Assembly (NCBI GenBank): GCA_910575075.1
Contig: CAJTCY010000009.1
Coordinates: 113,768 to 177,767 of the forward strand
Source: Lachnospiraceae bacterium
GTDB taxonomy: Bacteria; Bacillota; Clostridia; Lachnospirales; Lachnospiraceae
Reading direction: 5' to 3'
DNA length: 64,000 nt
Made by a program: the position numbers and the translations under genes. Within the stretch, counting starts at the first letter, position 1; each line of letters opens with the position of its first letter. The notes under the pieces are model-generated. The model was not told the origin of the DNA. It ran no database searches and saw nothing but the letters and a program-made list of their open reading frames with translations. Shown piece after piece: positions 10,280-17,900 of the stretch.

Positions 10280-11599
10280 ATGGATTCTTATAATAAAATT
10301 ATTCGCTTGTCAAATACCCTGTACAATGACGGATTGAGAAGAGCAGGCGTCAGAGATTTGTCCGGAGCAGCAGAATCTCTGCGGAAGAGCCTGAGATTGT
10401 ATAAGGCAAATATCCCGGCAAGAAATCTTTTGGGGCTGGTCTATTTTGAAATGGGAGAGGTGGTAGACGCTTTAAGTGAATGGGTGATCAGCCGCAGTCT
10501 TCAGCCAGAAGATAATCCGGCGGAACAGTATCTGGAAGCGATACAGTCTAATCGTTCCAGGCTGAGTTCTGTGAATCAGACCATTAAGAAATATAATCAG
10601 GCATTGCTTTATTGCCAGCAGAACAGCAGAGACCTCGCTATTATCCAGTTAAAAAAGATCCTTGCCTCAAATCCCGGTTTGATTAAGGGGCATCAGCTTC
10701 TTGCGCTTTTGTATATGCAGGAAAATAAATACGAACTTGCCAAGAAAGAACTTGTGGCAGCAGCAAAAATTGATAACAGTAATATTACTACGCTCAGATA
10801 TCTGCAGGAGGTAGACCAGCATCTGCAGAAAGGGGCGTCTTCTGGAAAAAGCAGTCATCGAAAAAAAGAAAATACAGCCTCTTATCAGAGCGGAAATGAT
10901 GTGATTATTCAGCCCACGAATTTTAAAGATACTTCTCCGGTAATGACCATATTAAATCTGGTAATCGGTGTGGTGATCGGCATATTGATTACCTGGTTTC
11001 TTATCACTCCCAATGTGCGCCAGAGCGCCATATCAGACGCGCGTAAGGCGGAATTGGAGGCAAATAATGAATTGACCAGCCGTACACAGGAAATCAAGGG
11101 ACTGGAGCAGGAAATCGACAAGCTGAATAAACAGATTAAGCAGATGGAAGGCAAATCCGATGACAGCCAGAAAATTATTGACAACTATGAACAGCTTCTG
11201 GCAGTGTATGAGGCTTTTTCACAGCAGAATATTCAGGCGGCAGGCGACAGTATCGGAAATGTCGACCAGAATTTACTGGGAACCCAGGCAAAAGCAATGT
11301 ATAACACCCTGAGCGCTCAGGTAAACGAGCAGTATATTGCAGCCGTTTACCAGCAGGCGGAGCAGGATTACAACAGCAGAAAATTCCAGGAGGCAGTCAC
11401 TGGGCTGGAAAAAGTGGTTCAGGTGGAGGAAGATTATCAGGATGGATATGCAGTTTACTATCTTGCACAGTCTTACCGGCAGATTGGAGACGCGGAAAAT
11501 GCCAAGAAGTATTACCAGCGTATGGTGGAACTGCACCCGGGGACTCAGCGTGCAAGGGCTTCCCAGCGGTATCTGGATGAATTGAACCAACAGCCTTAA
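10280..11599 (+). CDS. Membrane-anchored TPR protein
   Basis: 439 aa. N-terminal tetratricopeptide-like helices (about 1-185) with motifs such as ARNLLGLVYFEMGEVVDALS and the LALLYMQENKYELAKKEL repeat. A Lys/Ser-rich linker leads to one transmembrane segment (about 218-238, ILNLVIGVVIGILITWFLI), then a coiled coil (about 250-295) and a C-terminal TPR pair (about 350-430). It is probably anchored with the N-terminal TPRs in the cytoplasm and the C-terminal TPRs outside. Function unknown; this looks like a scaffold. Probably co-transcribed with folC and the 47-aa gene, ending at the terminator at 11624. Confidence 0.8.
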   Translation: MDSYNKIIRLSNTLYNDGLRRAGVRDLSGAAESLRKSLRLYKANIPARNLLGLVYFEMGEVVDALSEWVISRSLQPEDNPAEQYLEAIQSNRSRLSSVNQTIKKYNQALLYCQQNSRDLAIIQLKKILASNPGLIKGHQLLALLYMQENKYELAKKELVAAAKIDNSNITTLRYLQEVDQHLQKGASSGKSSHRKKENTASYQSGNDVIIQPTNFKDTSPVMTILNLVIGVVIGILITWFLITPNVRQSAISDARKAELEANNELTSRTQEIKGLEQEIDKLNKQIKQMEGKSDDSQKIIDNYEQLLAVYEAFSQQNIQAAGDSIGNVDQNLLGTQAKAMYNTLSAQVNEQYIAAVYQQAEQDYNSRKFQEAVTGLEKVVQVEEDYQDGYAVYYLAQSYRQIGDAENAKKYYQRMVELHPGTQRARASQRYLDELNQQP

Positions 11600-11623
11600 A
11601 TTGAATCATTAAGAATGTATACG

Positions 11624-11653
11624 AAAGACGTCATATATTATGGCGTCTTTTTT
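11624..11653 (+). terminator. Rho-independent terminator of the folC-TPR operon
   Basis: AAAGACG (11624-11630) pairs with CGTCTTT (11644-11650) and continues into a T-run. Confidence 0.8.
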
Positions 11654-11655
11654 AT

Positions 11656-11737
11656 CTTAGTAGGAAAGACCTTGTCACGCTAAAGCGTAAAAGTGTCTTC
11701 CTATAAGATAAAAAACAATTATGCACAGTTCGCGGAG
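11656..11737. repeat. Intergenic palindromic repeat, copy 2
   Basis: ATCTTAGTAGGAAAGAC at the left end is the near-inverse of GTCTTCCTATAAGAT on the right. The inner hairpin is ACGC-TAAA-GCGT, with AAGTGTCTT shared with copy 1 at 8548-8637. Both copies lie immediately after a terminator. Confidence 0.6.
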
Positions 11738-11773
11738 AAGAAGTTGCTGCTTCGCAGCCCGCTCACGCGCGGA

Positions 11774-11797
11774 GAATGCGTAAAACGCATTCTTTAT
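11774..11797 (+). terminator. Hairpin just upstream of spoIIAA
   Basis: GAATGCGT (11774-11781) and ACGCATTC (11785-11792), followed by TTTATT, about 25 nt before the spoIIAA start. It could be the terminator of the previous unit or a leader hairpin. I could not place a convincing sigma-H promoter for the spoIIA operon in this gap. Confidence 0.45.
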
Positions 11798-11816
11798 TAT
11801 GAAAGGAAGGAAAGTT

Positions 11817-12122
11817 ATGGAACACAATTATGAAAAGGAATATGGGTGCCTGATTTTGAAAATGCCGGCGGAGCTGGACCATCATCAGGCAGAATTTCTG
11901 AAAGAAGAGGCGGATGAGCTTCTGATGAAATATCCAGTGCGCAGCCTGATATTTGATTTTACAGATACTTATTTTATGGACAGTTCTGGAATTGGGGTTA
12001 TCATTGGGAGGTGTAAAAACGTGCGTTTTTCCGGGGGATATGTAAAGGCTGTCCATTTAAATGAACAGATAAGCCGTATATTTCAGCTTTCGGGTTTGAT
12101 GAAGATCATAGAAGTGGAATAA
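11817..12122 (+). CDS. spoIIAA: Anti-sigma F factor antagonist SpoIIAA
   Basis: STAS-domain protein that frees sigma F by binding SpoIIAB when dephosphorylated in the forespore. 101 aa from the ATG at 11817, chosen because the ribosome site AAGGAAGGAAAG lies directly upstream; the in-frame ATG at 11799 would start inside it. The phosphorylation motif DSSGIGVIIGR is at residues 55-65 (Ser56/57), matching the family. First gene of the conserved spoIIAA-spoIIAB-sigF operon. Confidence 0.95.
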   Translation: MEHNYEKEYGCLILKMPAELDHHQAEFLKEEADELLMKYPVRSLIFDFTDTYFMDSSGIGVIIGRCKNVRFSGGYVKAVHLNEQISRIFQLSGLMKIIEVE

Positions 12123-12147
12123 ACAAGGGGAATAGAAGGAGGATTTT

Positions 12148-12579
12148 ATGGAACATTTAAGAAACGAGATGAAGATGGAATTTCTTGCCGTATCTTCTAA
12201 TGAGGGATTTGCGAGAGTTGCTGTGGGGGCATTTGTGGCAGAATTAAATCCTACGGTGGACGAGCTTGCTGATATAAAAACTGCGGTCAGTGAGGCGGTG
12301 ACTAACTGCATCATTCATGGATATGAACAGAAGGAAGGCAGTATTTGGATTTCCTGCCGAATAGAAGGGCATCAGGTAGAGATTTCGGTGATGGATACTG
12401 GAAAAGGAATCAAAGATATCGAGCAGGCGCGCGAGCCCTTATTTACCACGAAACCAGAATTGGAGCGTTCTGGAATGGGATTTGCATTTATGGAAGCATT
12501 CATGGATGAAGTAGAGGTGGTATCGGAACCCTTTAAGGGAACCAGTGTCATTATGCGTAAAACCATAGGGGAAGGGTGA
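12148..12579 (+). CDS. spoIIAB: Anti-sigma F factor SpoIIAB (serine kinase)
   Basis: GHKL-fold kinase that binds sigma F and phosphorylates SpoIIAA. 143 aa. The N-box region EAVTNCIIHGY (about 50-60), G1 box DTGKGI (about 83) and G2 region GMGFAFMEAF (about 111) are present. A GAAGGAGG ribosome site precedes the start. It overlaps the sigF GTG start by 4 nt (GTGA). Confidence 0.96.
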   Translation: MEHLRNEMKMEFLAVSSNEGFARVAVGAFVAELNPTVDELADIKTAVSEAVTNCIIHGYEQKEGSIWISCRIEGHQVEISVMDTGKGIKDIEQAREPLFTTKPELERSGMGFAFMEAFMDEVEVVSEPFKGTSVIMRKTIGEG

Positions 12580-13325
12580 GAGGCTTGATGGAAGCAAATA
12601 TAAAGGATGAGAAAGTCCAGCGGCTTTTAGAGCGTTCTCAGGCAGGTGACCGTCTGGCGAGAGATACCATGGTACAGAATAATGTGGGGCTTGTGTGGAG
12701 TATTGTCCGAAGATTTTCCAATCGTGGATACGACCTGGAGGATTTATTTCAGGTGGGAAGCATTGGACTGATGAAAGCAATTGACAATTTTGACCTGAAT
12801 TTTTCCGTAAAATTTTCCACCTATGCGGTGCCGATGATTACCGGAGAAATCCGTCGTTTTTTGAGAGATGACGGCATGATTAAAGTGAGCCGCAGTTTAA
12901 AGGAGAACGGAGCGAGAACAAAACAGGCAAGAGAGAAACTGCAGTCAGATCTTGGCAGAGAACCGAATCTGCAGGAGCTTTCAGAGGAAACGGGACTGCC
13001 GCGGGAAGAGATTGTCATGGCATTGGAGGCGAATGGGGAAGTGGAATCTATTTACCGGACGGCAGGTTCTTCTGAGGGAAAAGAAGTATGTCTCGCTGAC
13101 CGGCTTGCCCAGGAGAAAGACAGTCATGAGATTCTTCTGAATCACATGGTAATACAGCAGCTTCTGCAGGAGCTGCCCGAGATGGAAAGAAAGCTTATTG
13201 AATTGCGCTACTTCAAAGAACAGACACAGATGCAGGTGGCAGAAGAACTTGGCATCAGCCAGGTACAGGTGAGCAGGCTGGAAAAAAAGATTTTGCTTGG
13301 TATGCGCAAAAGCTTTAACAGATAG
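12576..13325 (+). CDS. sigF: RNA polymerase sigma factor SigF (forespore)
   Basis: Sigma-70-family factor active in the early forespore. 249 aa from GTG 12576 (GTGA overlap with spoIIAB); ATG 12588 is an alternative start with GAGAGG upstream. Region 2 is clear (GYDLEDLFQVGSIGLMKAID, then FSTYAVPMITGEIRRFLRDD), then region 3 (REPNLQELSEETGL) and region 4 with its helix-turn-helix (TQMQVAEELGISQVQVSRLE). In Bacillus spoVAA follows sigF; here an AraC regulator is convergent, with 9 bp between stops, and spoVA starts 7.4 kb further on. Confidence 0.96.
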   Translation: MRGLMEANIKDEKVQRLLERSQAGDRLARDTMVQNNVGLVWSIVRRFSNRGYDLEDLFQVGSIGLMKAIDNFDLNFSVKFSTYAVPMITGEIRRFLRDDGMIKVSRSLKENGARTKQAREKLQSDLGREPNLQELSEETGLPREEIVMALEANGEVESIYRTAGSSEGKEVCLADRLAQEKDSHEILLNHMVIQQLLQELPEMERKLIELRYFKEQTQMQVAEELGISQVQVSRLEKKILLGMRKSFNR

Positions 13326-13334
13326 GAAGTATTC

Positions 13335-14444
13335 TCAGCAGTAAAGATTGCGGAACTCTCCGGGCGTCATTTGATAGGTGTTTTTGAAGGCACGGTAAAA
13401 GTTGCTGATATCAGTATAACCGATCTTATATACAATTTCTTCTACGCTGAGGTTCGAATTAATCAAAAGATATGCGGCTTCTTTTAAACGCAGTTTCTGT
13501 ACCAGCCCGGAGAAGGTATATCCGGTGCGGGATTTGATATACCGGCTGAGATAACCGGTGCTCAGCTCGAAATGCTGCGCAACCATGCTTAAGGTGACAG
13601 AAGATTTATGTTCCGTAATATATTGAAAGATCTTAGCGGTAGTATGGGAGGTGTTTTGGCCGGAAAGCCTCTGAAAGTCTTCAATATGATTTCGGATAAG
13701 CTGGGCAAATATAAGCAGGATATAGCTGTTGCTGATGAGAAGGCTGTGATTGTGGTTCAGCTGCGATTCATAGTAGAGCTGCAGGACGAGGTGGCGGATT
13801 TCTTCATTTTTCTGACAGCGAAATAAGAGAACGGAAGAAAAATCTTTTTCGTACAGCATCTGCCAGAAGTAATCTGACAGTTCATTGCTCTCCATCAGCA
13901 GAGGCAGGAACATTTTCTCAAAAGAAGAAGTGCGCATGATAATATTCAGCACAATGTCCTCATCATGCGGGGCGAAAAAACTTTGAATGGTATCAGGACC
14001 TACCACGATCATGTCTCCGGCAGTGAGAGAATACGTTTTTTGATTGAGGTTGAAACTGCTGCTTCCCTGCATGACGTATGTCAGTTTGACAAATTCCAGT
14101 GCATGGTCGAATACGGGAAGATAGCGCAGGTGCTTAAAACACATGCATTCTGAATTTGCCACAGGAGGATAGACCATCTCAAAAGCATTGGGAGATGGTT
14201 CTGGTGGAACAAGTGTCTGAGGGGAAAAGAACTGGCATTCATAAAAATAAGTAGTGATATCAGAAATAGGCTCTGTGGGAATCTCCGCAGGGCTTTTCAT
14301 ATTCTTACGGTATTCACGCACAAAATCTTTCCAGTCACAGACAGGTGGGATATTGTCATAGGGATTGGCAAGGTAGAGCCTGCGGTACGCCTCTTCGGCT
14401 GGTTCAAATTCGTTGAGAATGCAGAGGATATTCTTATCATTCAT
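13335..14444 (-). CDS. AraC-family transcriptional regulator (cupin + HTH)
   Basis: 369 aa. The central cupin-like sensor region (about 110-175) contains LTYVMQGSSSF and TYSLTAGDMIVVGP. The C-terminal AraC DNA-binding domain (about 265-369) has two helix-turn-helix units; the signature IVYKIGYTDISNFYRAFK and the T-P-G-E-FR end are present. It is divergent from the giant GH78 gene, with a 477-bp shared control region holding two 12-bp direct repeats 21 bp apart next to the GH78 promoter, so it is most likely the sugar-responsive activator of that gene. Convergent with sigF. Confidence 0.9.
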   Translation of the reverse strand: MNDKNILCILNEFEPAEEAYRRLYLANPYDNIPPVCDWKDFVREYRKNMKSPAEIPTEPISDITTYFYECQFFSPQTLVPPEPSPNAFEMVYPPVANSECMCFKHLRYLPVFDHALEFVKLTYVMQGSSSFNLNQKTYSLTAGDMIVVGPDTIQSFFAPHDEDIVLNIIMRTSSFEKMFLPLLMESNELSDYFWQMLYEKDFSSVLLFRCQKNEEIRHLVLQLYYESQLNHNHSLLISNSYILLIFAQLIRNHIEDFQRLSGQNTSHTTAKIFQYITEHKSSVTLSMVAQHFELSTGYLSRYIKSRTGYTFSGLVQKLRLKEAAYLLINSNLSVEEIVYKIGYTDISNFYRAFKNTYQMTPGEFRNLYC

Positions 14445-14478
14445 GGATATGCTCCTTGTATTTTATGAGGTACCAGGC

Positions 14479-14531
14479 ATTGCAAAACCGCCGGACTATC
14501 AGAGCTTAATGGGCTTTTGAGGTTTTGCAAT
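14479..14531. repeat. Inverted repeat ATTGCAAAACC, spacer 31 bp
   Basis: ATTGCAAAACC (14479-14489) and GGTTTTGCAAT (14521-14531) are perfect complements. The layout resembles the inverted repeat at 21584-21645, suggesting a small dispersed element. It lies 35 bp upstream of the AraC start and might instead act as a regulator site. Confidence 0.6.
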
Positions 14532-14771
14532 TAGTGAATTGTATACATTGTCGAAATTATAACTTAGTTATGCAGATATTATGCTAAGTATAATGCAGAA
14601 TAATATATAAAACAAGTGGTCATATAAAGCAAATATAAAGCAATAGTGACAATAGAATGAAAATGGAATTATAATAAAAATATCTATTGAAAAATGAATT
14701 AAGCTGTTAGTATACTATGGAAACATTTTTTGGGAATGCAAAAAACAAATATATAGTCAAGGTGTATAAAA

Positions 14772-14804
14772 ATGCTCGAAAATAAAGGAAAAATACTCGA
14801 AAAT
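14772..14804 (+). promoter_or_regulatory. Tandem 12-bp direct repeats, candidate AraC-regulator operator
   Basis: ATGCTCGAAAAT (14772-14783) and ATACTCGAAAAT (14793-14804) differ at one base and are spaced exactly 21 bp, two helical turns. They end 16 bp before the -35 box of the GH78 promoter. Direct half-sites at this spacing are typical for AraC-type activators. Confidence 0.55.
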
Positions 14805-14820
14805 GACAACAAATTATTTT

Positions 14821-14848
14821 TTGACGCGGTATAATAATAGTATAATAT
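14821..14848 (+). promoter_or_regulatory. Promoter for the GH78 gene
   Basis: TTGACG (14821-14826), 16-bp spacer, TAATAT (14843-14848), overlapping a TATAAT at 14841. The weak spacing fits an activator-dependent promoter. Confidence 0.55.
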
Positions 14849-14921
14849 GCTGAAAAAGCAATTATGTACAATGCAAAAATAAGCATTTCAACGAAAAGTG
14901 AAGGAAGGGAAGGATTTTAGT

Positions 14922-17900
14922 ATGACAAAAAAAGCAAGGCTGTTTGCAGTAGCGCTTGCTGGCTGTGTGGCATTTACATCGCTTCCATTTTCGATGGCGC
15001 AGGCAGCACGAACCACAGAGGCAGAGGCGGCAGAGGAGACGAAAATTACGGGTCTGACTACAGAATATCAGACCAATCCTCTGGGGATTGAACCGGAGGG
15101 CGTTCATTTTGGCTGGAAGATGGAATCGACAACAGTCGGAGCCAAGCAGACCGCCTATCAGGTAAGAGTGACCAATGATGAGGGGCAGCCGGTCTGGGAC
15201 AGCGGCAAGGTAGAGAGCGACCGTTCTACAGGGATAGTCTGCGGGGAAGATCTTGCTCAGAGAACCGGCTACAACTGGGGGGTGACTGTCTGGGACCAGA
15301 CAGGGAAGAGCTATCAGACAACCGCCGCTTTTGAGACAGGCGTTACAGACCTTCAGGAGTGGAAAGACGCAGAGTTTATCGGCATGAATAAGAGCCGCCT
15401 GGCCCCAATTTTCCGCTGTGAAAAGGAACTGACAGGAACAGGAGTTAAGAAAGCAAGGCTGTACATTACAGCACTGGGAGCTTATCAGGCGTATATCAAT
15501 GGAAACCGTGTGGGAGAACTGGATGCGGATGGAAACGTGGTTTACCACCATATGAATCCTGGATATGGCAATGCCAGAGTCAGTCTTGGTTATCAGACCT
15601 ATGATGTTACACCGTTTCTGTCAGGAAAAGATTCTGCGGCGGTTTCGGTGTCTGCAGGAACCGGATGGTATAATGGTATGGGAGAGACCAACAGCCAGCC
15701 TGCGGTTAAGGCGCTGTTGATGATTGATTACAACGACGGAAGCCAGCAGGTGATAAAAACCAATACTGCAGACTGGAAGGGAACACTGGCCGGCGGAATT
15801 ACAGCATGCGGCGTCTATTATGGAGAAGACTATAATGCGTTGTTTGCAAAGGAACTGGGAGATTATACACAGGCAGGCTATGACGACAGCGCATGGGTGA
15901 ATGCCCAGAGCGGAGGGGCAGCTGCCGCAAGTCCTTGTATCACGAACAGCTTTACTTCTCAGACGGCTTCATACATAAGGCTGAAAGTACAGGAGGCAGG
16001 TCCGGCAAATGATGCCAGAGAAAATTTTCTGCAGATTATGGAAATGGAATTGCTGGATGGGCAGAATAATGTGATAAGAGGGAAGGTTCCCCAGATTAAC
16101 AACTCCTGGTCGCCAAATGGGCAGTGGAAACCGGAGCATTTGACAGACGGTGACCTGGGATTGAAGACAGATAACGGCTATACTACCAACATGATGGGAA
16201 ATACAGGCGCGCTGTCTTATACTTTTACGGAACCGGTGGAGATTACCTTTGACCTGGGCAGTGCAGTATCTTTTGACACCTTGAAGCTGTATCCCAGAAC
16301 GGCAGCAAGACCGGTGTCTGGCAATGAATGTCCGGCTTATCCCAAGAAGTATACGCTGGAGATTTCTCAGGACGGAAATAACTGGACGCCGGTGGATTTG
16401 AATGGAGCAGACGAAGGAACCGGCTATACGGTGGAAAACCTGCGCAACACAGAACTGTTCCCAGAGGGCAGCGCAGAACCGCAGCATATTGATACAGAGT
16501 TTGGCAGAAATGTGACAGCTAAAAAAGTGAAAATCAGCGTATCACAGGTGGGACCGGCTGTCTATGAGAATAACGATTGGGAAAAAGAAAACCGTCTGCA
16601 GATTATGGAACTGGAGCTGTGGGACGGAACAAAAAATGTGGCAAAGGATAAAGTGCCAAAGGTAACTACTGACAAACCGTTTGAGTTTGGAGATACCTGG
16701 AGAGTTCAGAATCTGACGGACGGGGATTATGGGATTTCGTCTGACAAAGGTTACAGTACAGATATTTTAGATACCATGAAAACCACCTGTGACCTGACAA
16801 ATCCGCTGACCATTGAGTTTGATTTTGAGGAAGCGGTAGAATTTTCCAGTCTGCGCATATTCCCACGCAGCAGCAAAGATTCCATTGTAGGAGGAATCTA
16901 CGCCAATTATCCAAAAGTCTTTACCGTATCCGTGTCTGAAAACGGCACAGACTGGCAGGAACTTGTGACAGAGGAAGATAAGGGCATGGTCAGGAAAATG
17001 ACAGACCTGCAGAATATGAAAATGACCACGGACAGCTTCCCCGGCGTGATTCGCGCGCAGAATGGGCTTCCGGGGCGGATGAGTGCAGAATTTGACCAGA
17101 ATCCGGTCTCTGCTCATGTTTATAGCGGAAATAAAGCCACTTCAGATTATGAGGGCGGCGAGGTCAATATTTTGAAGGAATATGAAGGCAAAGATATGTT
17201 TGCCAAGGGCGTAGAACTGAAAAAAGGAGACACCATGGTGGTAAATATGGGACAGAACCTGACAGCAGTGCCCAATATCAGATTTTCCGGGAAATTGGGG
17301 ACAATGGCAACCCTGCGGTTTGCAGAAATGCTCAATGACGGCAGCCATGTGGGAACAGGCGCTTTTGATGCGGACGGTCCCAAAGGTTCTATTTACCAGT
17401 ACAGTTTAAGGAATGCCAGATCCCAGGTAAAATATGTGTTTGCAGGGGAGGGTGTAGAAACGTACCAGCCCAGCATGTCCTTTTTCGGATATCAGTACGT
17501 GGAGATTACGGCCAGCGATGATATTAAAATCTACGGACTGGTTTCCAAGGCAATTTCCTCCGTGTCAGATCAGACAGGACGGATTGTGACGAACAATCCA
17601 GACGTGAATAAGCTGTTCTCCAACGTATTGTACGGACAGCTCAGCAATTATTATACGGCGCCTACGGACTGTAACCAAAGGGATGAGCGTCTCTCCTGGG
17701 CAGGAGATACGCAGGCATTTGTCCAGACGGCAGTATACAATTTTGATTCTTATGCATTTTTGAGGGATATGCAAAAGATTTTTGCAGAAAATACAAAGAA
17801 GAACGGCTATGTGGCTTCGGTGGTGGATCAGGTGGATCCCAATGCCTTCTTTGGCAACTGGGCGACAGGATGGAGCGATGTGCTTATCATTACACCCTGG

